A DNA stretch of 64,000 nt from Rhinopomastus cyanomelas (GCA_013400115.1 VXBP01004050.1:63780-127779), one strand, 5' to 3'. Counted from the first letter of the stretch, positions 46,960-57,109 are shown. A program made the numbers and translations. Notes: generated from the sequence alone by a model not told the origin.

Positions 46960-48330
46960 CACGCCTTCCTTTGAGGGAACACTCGAGGGAACATCTGCCT
47001 GGAAAACCCTGAGGGGAAAAACCCTCAGGGAGGAAAGCCTGAAGGAACACCTGATGGGAAAAACGTGAAGGGAAAGCTAAGCAAAACACCTGCCCGGAAA
47101 GTCTGAGGGGACAAGTAAGAGGAAAAACCTGAAAGGAAAACCTGAAGGGAAAAGCCTGAGGAGGAAATGCTGAGGGGGAAACTCTGGAGGGGAACCTGAG
47201 AGGAAAACCTGGGGGGAAGCCTGAGGGAACATCTGGCTGGAAAACCTGAGGGAAAAACCAGCCTGAAAAATCTGAAGGGAATGCTAATAGAGAAACCTGA
47301 GAGGACACCTGGGGAAAAACCTGAGAGGACACCTGAGGGAAAAACCTGAGAGGACACCTCAGGGAAAAACCTGAGAGGACACCTGGGGGAAAAACCTGAG
47401 AGGACACCTCAGGGAAAAACCTGAGAGGACACCTCAGGGAAAAACCTGAGAAGACACCTGAGGGAAAAACCTGAGGGAACATCTACCTGGAAAACCTTGA
47501 GGGGAAAAAGCCTGAAGGAATACCTGAGGGTAAAAATATGAGGGGAAAGCTAAGCAAAACCTGCCTGGAAAAGGAAAAACCTTAAAGAACACCTTAGGGG
47601 AAAAACATCTCAGGGGACACCTGAAGGAACATCCAAGGGGACACCTAAAGGAACATCTATGGGGACACCTAAAGGAACATCTATGGGGACACCTGAAGGA
47701 ACATCTATGGGGACACCTAAAGGAACATCTAAAGGACCACCTAAAGGAACATCTAAGGGGACACCTAAAGGAACATCAAAGGGGACACCTAAAGGAACAT
47801 CTAAGGGGACACCTCAAGGAACATCTAAGGGGACACCTAAAGGAACATCTAAAGGGACCACCTAAAGGAACATCTAAGGGGACACCTAAAGGAACATCAA
47901 AGGGGACACCTAAAGGAACATCTAAGGGGACACCTCAAGGAACATCTAAGGGGACACCTAAAGGAACATCTAAAGGGACCACCTAAAGGAACATCTAATG
48001 GGTCACCTAAAGGAACATCTAAGGGGACACCTCAAGGAACATCTAAGGGGACACCTCAAGGAACATCTAAGGGGACACCTGAAGGAACACCTAAGGGGAC
48101 ACCTGAAGGAACATCTAATGGGTCACCTAAAGGAACATCCAAGGGGACACCTGCCTGGAAAATCTGAGGGGAAAGGTGAGAGAAAAACCTGAGGGAACAC
48201 TGGAGGGAAAATGTGAGGAAACACCTGAGGGAGAAACCTTAGGGAAAAACGAGCCTGGAAAATTTTAGGGAAAAGCTAAGGGGGGGAAAACCTTAGGAAA
48301 CACCTTAGGGATGAGGGACCACCTGACGGA
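46960..48330. repeat. tandem array, 24-25 bp unit
   Basis: About 1.37 kb of direct repeats. Flanks are degenerate variants of a motif like 'aaaaacctgagaggacacct' (25-bp spacing at 47346-47460); the centre is a homogeneous 24-mer. Long open frames here (e.g. 178 codons on the minus strand) are periodic low-complexity by-products, not genes. Stops at the edge of the CpG-rich segment. Confidence 0.95.
47603..48150. repeat. homogeneous core of the array with higher-order period
   Basis: About 22 units of the 24-mer alternating 'ggggacacctaaa' and 'ggaacatctaa'. A variant junction (aaagg.accacc) recurs at 47731, 47851 and 47972, i.e. every 120-121 bp (five units), a clear higher-order repeat made by unequal exchange or replication slippage of a 5-mer block. 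Confidence 0.95.
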
Positions 48331-49120
48331 ATAGCCCGGCATCCCCCCTCTCCCTGGCTGCGGGGCAGTGCCCGGGCTGCCCCTACGGTCTCCCGAGAGA
48401 GGACGACGGCCGGAGCTGTAGCTCCCTCCTCTTCTTTTCTCTCCTTTCCCTCCCCTCCCCTGCTCTCCTCTCCTGGAATTCATCGCCGCAAGTGGATCAC
48501 CGATCCCGTGGGATGACCTGGGTCCACGCCGAGCGCCCCCGTTCCCTCCCGCCACCCCGAGGCACCCGGGCAGTGGCGGCGGTGGGGAGGGAGGGGTGTG
48601 GAAGGCCCCTCTTACGGGGGGCTATGGCGGCCGCTCACCTCGGGGGAGGGGCGCCGCNNNNNNNNNNNNNNNNNNNNNNNNNNNNNNNNNNAACCCGCCT
48701 CCCCTCAGAGGACAGCAGGGCTGGGCTGGGCTGGGCAGGGAGGGGAGGGATGGCAGAGCCCGGCAAGCGCTGATCGCGGCTCGCTCCCGCCTCCCGCAGC
48801 CCGTTTGAGGAGACGGCGGTGGGTTCGGATGGGTGAGTGAGGGCAGCGACGGGGCGGGGGGCGCTGCCGCCGCCATTTTCCTGCCCCTCAGAGGCGGTGG
48901 GTGGCGACGGGGGATCGGAGCGGCTGGGCTTGATCTCCCCGGGAGTTTCCCCTTGCTGAGGATCTTCAGAGGTCCCTTCCAACCCAATACATTCTCTGAC
49001 CCCTGAGGAGCCGAGAGGGGCGGGAGGGAAGGCGGCGCCCGCCGTCCCGGTGCTGACAGGGGCCGGGTCCGTGGCTGTGGGAGCTGCTGTGTTTGATTTT
49101 ATTCCCTCCCTCCCGATTTA
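48331..49120. promoter_or_regulatory. GC/CpG-rich segment, probable CpG-island promoter or relic
   Basis: Sharply higher G+C and CpG than anything else in the window, and nearly repeat-free apart from a 35-bp CR1 tail scrap near 48958-48995. Shows a GC box (ggggcggggg, 48851-48860), a polypyrimidine tract (48427-48475), a YY1-type element (GCCGCCATTTT, 48869-48879; AAAATGGCGGC on the minus strand) and an ATG immediately followed by a consensus splice donor (ATGG|GTGAGT, 48829-48838, plus strand). Vertebrate housekeeping promoters often look like this. It lies 6.6 kb upstream of the EEF2-like exons in the same orientation and may be their first-exon region; that link is inference. Confidence 0.6.
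48658..48691. other. assembly gap, 34 Ns
   Basis: N run in the middle of the GC-rich segment, a common drop-out place in short-read assemblies. Confidence 0.99.
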
Positions 49121-49680
49121 GACCGAGAACGATGCCAAGTAACACGGGGCCGGTGCTTCTTCCTTTGTCCCCCTTTCACAGGTGCGGAAAGGTGTCATAT
49201 CTGGACCTTCCCTGTTAGGTTTTGCCCAACAGAACGTGTGAGTTCGGGGGTTAAATCCTGATCCTTGTGATAGGAGATTAAAGCGTCGATTGGCTCCATC
49301 AGGCTTAGAAAGGCAGCGTGTGAATAACGCGTGTTATTGTATAGATATTATTAAAATACATCTCTTAAAACACACATCACACGGTGTGTGCTGAGGAAGG
49401 GATGGTTGGGCCTCAACCACACCAGCACATGGAATCAGGAGGGATTGGAAGGGACCTCGAAAGAGGTTGGGCCTCAGTCAGATCAGTGTCAGAGTCATGA
49501 CAGGGCGGGTTGATTTGCTTTTAAGCATTTTTAATATTTTTAAAGGTATTTTATAAATTTAATAAAGTTGTATATTTTGTTTGGGGGTTTATGTGTCTAT
49601 TTTAATAAATCTTTTAAATTTTATTTTTCCCCTTAGCAAGCCTCTGCCTCAGCACCATAAATCACTGCTGTTCTGGTTAG
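49121..49680. other. unique, increasingly AT-rich DNA
   Basis: Transition from the GC-rich segment. A tiny CR1 scrap ('gggattggaagggacctcg') is visible near 49440-49465. Nothing else recognised. Confidence 0.5.
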
Positions 49681-49908
49681 TCTTTTCACCTGTGGTTGAG
49701 TCCCCTTTTCACCTGCTTTGAGTCCCTTCTTCACCTGCTTTGAGTCCCCTTTTCACCTCCTTTGAGGCTTTTTTTCGCCTACTTTGAGGCTATTTTTCAT
49801 CTCCTTTGAGGTTTTCTTTCACCTCCTTTGAAGCTCCTTTTCACCTCCTTTGAGGCTCTTGCACCTGCTTTAGGTTCCTTTTTTTTTTACCTGCTTTAAG
49901 GCTTTTTT
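49681..49908. repeat. pyrimidine-rich minisatellite
   Basis: About ten imperfect copies of a 22-25 bp unit built on 'ttcacctcctttgaggct', with T-rich spacers of varying length. It is unrelated in sequence to the 24-mer array. Confidence 0.9.
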
Positions 49909-51263
49909 AATTCTAGTGAATCAGAATTTACCACCTGTTTCTGTGGTGAGCAGATCCTTTCTATAACTTTATAATTAATGCTACTGGAACTCTTTATTAG
50001 AACTATTTACTGTATTCTCATAAACTTTCATCACATAAATGTTACTGCTTACAGGAATGGACGTTCTTCTTGCCTGTGTCACCATCATCAAGTGTTTTCA
50101 TTTTTCTTTGTTTTTAGAATGAGAGTTTATGAATTGGAGCTGTGTAGTGGCACATTACAATAAGAAACTGAACATCTTTAAGAGAAAGAAGAGGAAAGCA
50201 GCCTGCTCAGCCTATAGCCAGGTATAAGCCACACTGCAGCACTGCTACCCCAATGATGTAACAGAGTAGCTGGAAACGTTGTGAAACTTGAGGAGTTTGG
50301 CAAAAGCATTTGTAGGACAGTAGTGATGTTTCTCCCTTCTGTTTTCATTGCTGTCATTTTCCCTTGCTGTTGCACGTGGAAGATTTAACCCCAGTGCAGC
50401 ATTTCACAGCAAGATAACTTTGATCCAGCTGCTGTCAGCCGCATTAGAACAGAAACCCCGTAACAGCTTTATCATGAAAATCATTTGAAATTAAAATCAG
50501 TATTAATTAGGCTTCATGTTTTCAGTTGTGTTTATGAGCAAAAGAAAACGAGATGCCTGCGCCTCTCTCTCCCTGTTAATAAAACAGCACATAACTCTGT
50601 TGGGGCATGAGTGTAAATAAAATGTTTGGATGTGGATGGCATTTATTAACGTGTAATCCTGAGGTTCCTGCCAGAAGGCCTGGGTAGACATTAATATTAA
50701 TGCTCAGCTAAGCTCTTTATCTTTTCTAATATACTATATTTTATTAAAGAGATAATTAGCAGAAACCTAAGAATGGTTTACACAGTTACATAAACAAGAA
50801 CAGCTGCTGTGATAAAACAAAGTGAATTAAAAGTGAGACAGCACTCCTAAGAGCTCCTAAGAATAGTCATTTAGGCCAAGGGATGAACCAAACACTAATA
50901 AAGGAGTAGAACTCACCGGAACGTGGCTCTCGGTATTAACTTCCTACGGGCTGAAATCTCCTCAGCACCTTAATACTCTTCAAGGCCTGGCCAAAGGCAC
51001 CAGACCTTTGGTTTCAGAGAAGGGAGGCAGCCCTATAGCTGAGCAAAAGGATGGGAGGTTTGAGATAAAATGTGTTCCTCTTGTTGGCTTTGCCTTGCTG
51101 TGAGATTTGAGGTCACTTACAGATGTCTGCCTTTGCCTCCTTGGCCATGATGACTCATTCTGGGGTATAATATGGAACTTTGGGTCCCACTGTCCATCTA
51201 ATCCCTTCAACTTGGTTCTAGATTTCACTTTTCCTTATGTGCCACCTCCCATCCCAGTGTTCT
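49909..51263. other. unique AT-rich DNA, 1.35 kb
   Basis: No CR1 found. A short stretch near 50055-50110 (tgtgtcaccatcatcaag) weakly resembles the CITIK region of EEF2 but is too short to call. Otherwise nothing recognised. Confidence 0.45.
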
Positions 51264-51410
51264 TCATAGATTGTGTTAGAAGGGACATTCAGAACTCACC
51301 TAATCTGTCCCCCTGCAGTGAGCGAGTGATCCTGCTCCAGCAAGGGGGATTGAACTAGATGATTTTTTGAGATCCCTCCCAATGCCTAACATTCTGTGTT
51401 TTTGTGATCT
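51264..51410 (+). mobile_element. CR1 LINE 3' tail in a mixed junction
   Basis: 51264-51315 is a minus-strand CR1-like tail; 51320-51410 is a plus-strand tail ending 'cattctgtgtttttgtga'. It appears inserted into the old element that continues at 51411. Confidence 0.78.
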
Positions 51411-51715
51411 CCAACCAGAGCAGGTAGCTCAGACCCCAAGGTCCAACCTAACTTGGGATGGTTCCAGGGATGGGGCTTCTCCCACCTCTCTGGGCAACCT
51501 GAGCCAGGCTCTCCCCACCCTCAGCAGCAACAATCTCTTCCTTCTCTCCAGTCTGAATCTCCCATTTTTAGTTTATCCATCACCTCTTGTCCTGGAACAG
51601 CAGTTTACACAATGAGTGATGCAGAGGAGCAGAGATACACAGATGGCTTTCAGAAATACGGTGCAGCAACTTAAATCACCATGTGTCAGGGTTCACCTCA
51701 GCCTTCCTCCACCAT
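51411..51715 (-). mobile_element. CR1-like fragment plus shared flank, copy 2
   Basis: Partner of 26802-27162: same inner block ('gttccagggatggggcttct') and the same outer ~100 bp past the CR1 ('gatgcagagga.cagaga'). Confidence 0.75.
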
Positions 51716-51799
51716 CTTAGCCTGGTGCCTGGGCAGAGCTCAGTTCTCTGTAAGAGAACTCCAGAACAGTCTAATGTTACTATGAAAATGAGCAGTTTG

Positions 51800-52462
51800 G
51801 ATGTCCCCGGCCTGGAAGTGTCCAAGGCCAGGTTGTACAGGGCTCTTGGCAACCTGATCTGGTGAGAGGTGTCCTTGCCCATGGCAGGGGGTTGAGAACT
51901 GGATGATTTTAAAGGTCCTTTCTGACCTAAATGATTCTGTGACACCATGAAATACGGGAAGAGCTTCAAACTTCAACAGAGGGGGTTTAGACTGGACATC
52001 AGGAAGAAATTCTTCCCTAAGAGTGTGGTCAGGCACTGGAATGGGCTGAGCAGGGTGGTGGTTGAGTCCCCATCCCAGGATGTGTTTAAAAGTCACTTAG
52101 ATGTAGTGTTGGGGGATCTGGTTTAGGGGGGAACTTGTAGAGTGGGATTGATAGTTGGACTTGATGATTCCAGGGGTCTTTTCCAACCTGAATGATTCTG
52201 TGATCATAAGAACTCCAGCTTCTGGCCTTATAAGACTTAAACAGGCCAGTAAGAAAGATAGAGAGAGGGCAAGGGGTAATGTTTTTAAGCTAAAAGTGAT
52301 AGATGCCCCAACCCTGGAACCATCCCAGGTCAGGCTGGACCCTGGGGCTCTGAGCAATCAACTCTAGTTGAAGATGTCCTTGCTCACTACAGGGGGTTGG
52401 ACTGGATGAGCTTTGAAGATCTCTTCCAACCTAAACCAGTCTGAGGCTTTATGATTCTGTGA
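51800..52462 (+). mobile_element. three CR1 LINE 3' fragments in series
   Basis: 51800-51944 (old subtype with 'aacctgatctggtgagaggt'), 51955-52204 (same subtype as the window start) and 52255-52462 (subtype ending 'aaaccagtctgaggctttatg'). Confidence 0.86.
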
Positions 52463-53186
52463 AAGTGCTCATGTAGAAAGACCCTTCTTTTCTCTCCTCT
52501 ATATAATTAAATTTCTAGCTGAGCTGGGATTTTTTTAATTAACAACCTAGCAAGAGTTCAGGGTCTCCATATTGTGCAAGAAGCCATTTGGTGGAGCAAT
52601 ACAAGTCCTTGCTTTGTCATTTCTGTGCCATTTGCTGCTCAATCACAGACGAGGAGCAGTTTAACTGATTTTTATTGTATATTTTTTCTTACACTTGAGC
52701 AATTAGCACAAACCAGGTGTGATTTTATTATTCCACATATTTTTTTTCCCTCCAAATTCTGTCTTTTTTTTTTTTTCTCCTCACAACCCTGTGTAACTCT
52801 CTTTGCATTAAAGGGATTTGCAAGAATAACCACGTTAACTGCACTGCTGTGACCTACAGGTGACTCTCATTACAGACTGAGACAACCCAGATTAGCAAGA
52901 TCTCATCCTCCTTTGCTAAGTTGTCAGGAGTTCAGTGATAATTACCAGGGCTTCTGGGGGTCAAGACTTTTTTTGTCCCTGCAAATGGAAGGGAACTTTT
53001 CTTAGAACAATTATAGAAAGAAGAAAATTTCATTTCTGGGAAAAGCTTTGCACTCGGCAAATTAAAGTCTTTTAAGATGTTCTTGGCTGAGCTGGACCAC
53101 CAGTTCCTAGCACGTAATAAAAGGAGAACATCCACTTTCTTCTGGGATACAGGAAGAGTGGTTCATGTGAAAAACCCTGCAGACCA
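52463..53186. other. unique AT-rich DNA, nothing recognised
   Basis: Several T-runs (52680-52780). No feature recognised. Confidence 0.45.
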
Positions 53187-53335
53187 CAGAATCACAGAAC
53201 ATTAGGGATTGGAAGGGACCCCTAAAGATCATCTAGTCCAAACACACTGCGAAAGCAGATCACCTAGACCAAGTCACATACCCAGGTGGGTTTTAAATGT
53301 CTCCAAAGAGACCCCACAACCCTCTCTGGACAGCT
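53187..53335 (-). mobile_element. CR1 LINE 3' fragment
   Basis: Dominant-type tail and 3' UTR, about 150 bp, with small deletions. Confidence 0.89.
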
Positions 53336-53551
53336 TGTATAGAGAGCATTTGTGAGGAAAAGACTTGACTGTGTGAGGGGCAGTGCTAGCAGAAGAGAAG
53401 GGTGGGTGCGGTGGATGTGGCAAGAGCTGAAGCCTGGGGTTGTGTGCACTGACCCTCCTGTGACCGCTGGCAGGTGCCAGCTGTTCCCTCTGCACAGGTG
53501 GATTCTTTGTTTTCTGTGGTAGCTGACACATTCACTTTTGGGCAAGAAAGC

Positions 53552-54016
53552 TACCGAGGTGCTGGAGTAGGTCCAGAGAAAGGCAACAGGGTTGGTAAAG
53601 AGTCTGGAGAACAAACCTTGTAAGGAGCAGCTGCAGCTGGCTAGTCTGGAGAAAAGGAAGCTGATGGGAGACCTTATTGCTATCTACAGCTACCTGAAAG
53701 GAGAGTGTAGAGAGGTGGGGGTTGGTCTCTTCTCACAAGGAACAAGCAATAGGACAAGATGAAATGGCCTCAAGCTGCACCAGAGGAGGTTTAGGTTGGC
53801 CACGAGGAGAAACTTCTTCCTAGGAAGGGTCCTCAGGCCTTGGAACAGGCTGCCCGGGGAAGGGGTTGAATCGCCATCCCTGGATGTGTTTCACAGTCAT
53901 GGAGACCTGGAGCTAAGGGACAGGGTTTAGCAGAGGCCTTGAGCCAGTTGGGTTAATGGTTGGACTCGATGATCTTGAAGGTCCTTTCCAAACTAAATGT
54001 TTCTGTGATTTTATGG
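53552..54016 (+). mobile_element. CR1 LINE 3' fragment
   Basis: Same subtype as 30212-30700 and 58372-58833 ('ggtccagagaaaggcaacag'), ending 'atgtttctgtgattttatgg'. The 215-bp segment that follows the 30212 copy is absent here. Confidence 0.9.
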
Positions 54017-54684
54017 TATTAGACTAGAGCTTTCAAGTGGTGTCTAGTGACCGTTCTTCCCTACTTCTCGTTACAGAGAAAGATGCTTTTCAGAAAGGTT
54101 CCTAGCAGTGACCTTTGTTTTTACTGGATTGCTTTGCCCTATTTCTCCCAGCTCCTGTGGAGAGCTGGTTCATGTTACCTCTGTCCTTGATGTCTGCAGC
54201 TGCCAAGTTCAAAGGTTGTAAAGGGCTGGAGCATGACTCTACACATCTAACAGTGATTTTATTCTCTGACTACTATCCTGAGGTGCTGATTTTGAAGGAG
54301 GGTAGAAGTTGTTTCACCCAAAGTAGGATTTTAGTTCTTAAGCAACTGGGATATTGAAGTTTTGTTGTGGTTTTTCCTGTACAGACATCAAGAAATATCG
54401 GTGCTGTGATAGAGCAGGAAGAGTTGCCTGACCCAAGCAAATATTAAAATAGCTAATTATGAGGCATTATAAATTATTAACAAAAATTGTCTTCTCTTAC
54501 AGTGCACTCTCCATGTGTTAGGAACTCTCAGAGGACTTGGCCTTCATCAAGCACTGTAGGGATGGTTCAGGTTTTCTTATTAACTTAATTGACTCTCGTG
54601 GACACATTGGTTTCTCCTCTGAAGTTACAACAGCTCTCTGAATCACTAACGGTGCCCTTGTTTTGGTTGGGCAGCTCCTTCAAA
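54017..54684. other. unique DNA, nothing recognised
   Basis: The frame 54115-54357 has no recognisable family. No other feature seen. Confidence 0.45.
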
Positions 54685-55073
54685 TTTCTAAATGCCACTG
54701 GCCACAGACAGTGGTTGTCAATGGTGCCGCATCCAGTTGGTGTCCACTGACCAGTGGTGTCCCCAGGGATCAATACTGGGCCCTGGTTCTAGTCAGCATC
54801 TTCACTGATGAGGGGATCAAATCTACCCTCAGTAAATTTGCANCTGGAGAGAAAGGCAGGTGGGGTGAGGCTGAGGGAACTGGAGGAAGTGAAGGTTGAG
54901 GGCAGCCTTGGTTGCCGTGACTATGAGATGGTGGAGTTCAGAGTTTCATGTGGCAGGAACAGAATATCTAGCAGAATCACAACCCTGGAAGGTCTAGGTA
55001 ATCCTGCTGTGTCATGGGGATTGGACTGGATTACCTTTTGAGGTCCCTTCTAATCCCTAATGTTCTGTGATTC
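54685..55073 (+). mobile_element. CR1 LINE, rearranged ORF2 interior joined to tail
   Basis: Contains the RT segment before the catalytic box (PLTSGVPRDQ.. LSKFA, 54743-54842), then a single N (54843), then a more upstream ORF2 segment (SLGC.DYEMVEFR..SRITTL, 54900-54990), then directly the 3' tail from 'ggtctaggtaatcctgctg'. The order is not collinear with CR1, so at least two copies are joined. Confidence 0.86.
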
Positions 55074-55263
55074 TGTTTAGGAGAAGAGGAGACTCCCATG
55101 GACTTCCCATGGCAGTGGGGGAGTCCCCATCCCCGGAGATGTTGAAGGACAGCCTGGGTGTGGCCCTTAGTGCCCTGGTGTGGCTGCTGGGGTGATATTA
55201 GGTCCTGGGCTGATCTGGCTGAGCTCAGAGGGCTTTTCCAGCCTCGCTCATTCTGTGATGCTG
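55074..55263 (+). mobile_element. CR1 LINE 3' fragment, GC-rich subtype
   Basis: Kin of 29425-29800 ('gtccccatccccggagatgt'), ending 'cattctgtgatgctgtg'; an internal deletion joins 'ggagaagaggagactc' to the last block. Confidence 0.87.
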
Positions 55264-55443
55264 TGTTTCATTTATTTATTTTTTAAACGCAATACACATG
55301 TGATGGTAGAAGCTTCTTTCTATGAAAGTTTAACTTCTGATGGTATGAATTCTGATTTTCAGTCTTAGCCCATGGCCTTTCTTGTATTTTAAGGTTTATA
55401 TCCACTTAGTTACCCATGTTTGAATTGTGTTTATCTTTTTAAG

Positions 55444-55580
55444 GGGCTTGTGTACAAGCACAGACCAGAACTCAGCAGACCAGAGTTAATGATGAACAAA
55501 ATGGGTCATGGTTTGCCAGAACTGTAAGTGCAGCCCAAAGTAGAAATGTCACTGTCATAATTTCTACCTACAGAGAGAGT
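55444..55580 (+). pseudogene. EEF2-like exon block A (G domain)
   Basis: After an acceptor (ctttttaag) the sequence reads CVQAQT.., then shifts frame into LMMNKMGHGLPEL, where EEF2 has LMMNKMDRALLEL (NKMD is the G4 guanine-specificity motif; here Asp is replaced by Gly). A TAA stop at 55525-55527 replaces a Gln codon. A last stretch VTVIISTYRES (about 55550-55580) matches VNVIISTYGEGES after a deletion of roughly 10 codons. A possible remnant of the preceding exon lies at 55305-55366 but is too decayed to call. Confidence 0.82.
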
Positions 55581-55667
55581 TAAACTAGATCAGTGGGTGA
55601 AGTTATGGCAAAGAAAACAACTTTGCTCTCTTTGAAATCCTGTTTTGGAGAACACTAGCCTTGATAT

Positions 55668-56290
55668 AGAAACATAGAACAGCTTTGGCTGGAAGAGACC
55701 TTCAAGATCATCAAGTCCAACCTTTTCCTAGGTAGGTCAGCACCACTAATCCCTGACCCCCAACAAAACATGTACCCATCTCTTAAACATCTCCAGGGAT
55801 GGGGACTCAACCTTCTCCCTGGGCAGCTGTTCCAGTGCCTGAAAACCCCTTCACTAAATAAATTCCTCCTGACACCCAACCTGAACCTCCCCTGGAGCAG
55901 CTTAAAGCCATTTCTTCTCTTCCTGTCACTGGCCACTAGGGAGAACAGAACAGCCCCTACCTATCTACAACCTCCTTTCAAGTAGTTTTAGAGAGCAATA
56001 AGGTCTTCCCTCAGTCTCCTCCTGAACAGCCTCAGATCCTTCAACCATTCCTCATACAACATCTATTCCAAGTCCTTTACTGGCTTGGTAGCCACCTCTG
56101 TCTCCTCTCCAGCCCTTCAGTGTCCATCTTGTAGTGACCCTGGGCACAGTTCCCACTCTGTACTGGTACCTGGTGTTCTTCTTGCCCAGATGCCAGACTC
56201 TGCACTGCCTGTGTTATAGTTCATTCAGTGTCTCCCTGCCCAGTTCTCCAGCCTGTCCAAGTCTCACTGGATGGCAACACAGTCTGCTGG
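55668..56290 (-). mobile_element. CR1 LINE, old subtype, RT end to tail
   Basis: Tail 'agaacagctttggctggaag', then the ORF2 end and RT region ('gcccagatgccagactctgc'), interrupted by a single N at 56291. It lies in an intron of the EEF2 relic. Confidence 0.86.
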
Positions 56291-56316
56291 NGTCCCTTGT
56301 TGAAGACTGGAGTGAC

Positions 56317-56320
56317 AAAA
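56317..56320 (-). terminator. Pol III terminator of the tRNA-Ala gene
   Basis: TTTT on the minus strand, three bases after the mature 3' end of the tRNA. Confidence 0.7.
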
Positions 56321-56323
56321 GTC

Positions 56324-56396
56324 TGGAGAATGCAGGCATTGATCCTGCTACCTCTTGCATGCTAAGCAAGCGCTCTACCACTTGAGCTAATTCCCC
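56324..56396 (-). tRNA. tRNA-Ala (anticodon AGC)
   Basis: A 73-base cloverleaf on the minus strand. The acceptor stem GGGGAAT/ATTCTCC pairs fully and keeps the G3:U70 wobble that is the alanine identity element. The D stem (GCTC/GAGC), anticodon stem (CTTGC/GCAAG) around TTAGCAT, and T stem (GCAGG/CCTGC) also pair. Discriminator base A. The A box TAGCTCAAGTGG (56378-56389) fits the Pol III consensus fully and the B box GGATCAATGCC (56335-56345) fits well. TTTT follows after three bases. No CCA is encoded, arguing for a genuine gene and not a retroposed mature tRNA. It lies antisense in an intron of the EEF2 relic, flanked by CR1. Differences from the GC-richer Ala-AGC form are compensated in the stems. 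Confidence 0.93.
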
Positions 56397-56399
56397 TGT

Positions 56400-56640
56400 G
56401 ACAGTGCTCCATGACACCACATCTGTGTGGTTTTTGAACACATTCAGGTATGACAACTCCACCCCCTCCCTGAGCAGCCTGTTCCAATCCCTGACCACTC
56501 TGTCAGTGAAGACATTTGACCTGGTGTCCAATCCAGACCTCCCCTGGTGCCACCTGAGGCCATTTCTTTTGTTCTGTTGCTGATCTTTGGTCCCCTTGCA
56601 CCCCCAGCATCTCATGCCTTTTCTTGAGGGGTTATTATTT
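56400..56640 (-). mobile_element. CR1 LINE fragment without tail
   Basis: Diverged ORF2-end piece ('ccctgagcagcctgttccaa', 'gacatttgacctggtgtcc') on the far side of the tRNA gene. Confidence 0.78.
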
Positions 56641-57109
56641 CAGACAAACCAACTGGGAAGTGAAAGCAGCTAGGAGGGAGCAGAGAATCCACGAAACACA
56701 TCATCCTCTAGTGATACTTCCTCACTAACAGAATGTGTAACTTCAACCAGTTGTTCAGTGTCATTCAGGCATCAGATGTGAGACATTTGCCTGGGGCAAA
56801 CCGCTGTGGTTTGACAGGAACCTGTGGTTTGGAGGGAAGCTGTGGTTTGAAATTTAAAGCAAAGGACTAGAAGTCAGGATATTAAGACTTTGTGCCTGGC
56901 TCTGCTGCTTGTGTCACTTCCACAGCAGAAAATCCTGACCTTTCTGCTACTCCTTGCTGGCTAGATACTAAATTTGCTCGTTTGCTATGTGAAAGTGTAA
57001 ATCTCTGTTATCCTACCAGCAGTAATTTTACGGTGTGCTGGATATCTCTGGAAAGATGGTTTGCAACTAGAAAGACAAGTATTTCTGGATAGCAGGGCAG
57101 GGAGAAATA
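56641..57109. other. unique DNA, nothing recognised
   Basis: A short local repeat 'ctgtggtttgacagg / ctgtggtttggaggg / ctgtggtttgaaa' at 56801-56848; otherwise nothing. Confidence 0.5.

Noticed and set aside
46946..48192. Long open frames (178, 110, 68 codons) coding repetitive proteins such as GTPKGTSK repeats
   Set aside because: They arise because the array period (24 bp) is a multiple of three. Both strands and several frames are open, codon content follows the DNA repeat, and there is no start context or conserved domain.
48622..48987. Protein-coding first exon on the minus strand (MAAAAPPAPSLPSL..)
   Set aside because: AAAATGGCGGC is a common YY1 motif in CpG islands and the frame is low-complexity and runs into the N gap; no downstream exon is recognisable on that strand.
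49110..49150. Possible second EEF2 exon start after 'cctcccgatttag'
   Set aside because: The acceptor looks good, but the following bases match EEF2 codons only loosely and a stop follows at once.
50050..50160. Possible EEF2 exon (tgtgtcaccatcatcaag.. resembling the CITIKS..FYEL region)
   Set aside because: Only about 20 bases agree convincingly, two competing alignments exist and no splice site fits. Could be chance in AT-rich DNA; tblastn would decide.
55305..55366. Possible EEF2 exon remnant before block A (gcttctttctatgaaag.., gatggt.., ttttcag)
   Set aside because: The similarity to the DFSSEV..TDGAL region needs a large deletion and no donor is left; not reliable enough to list as its own exon.
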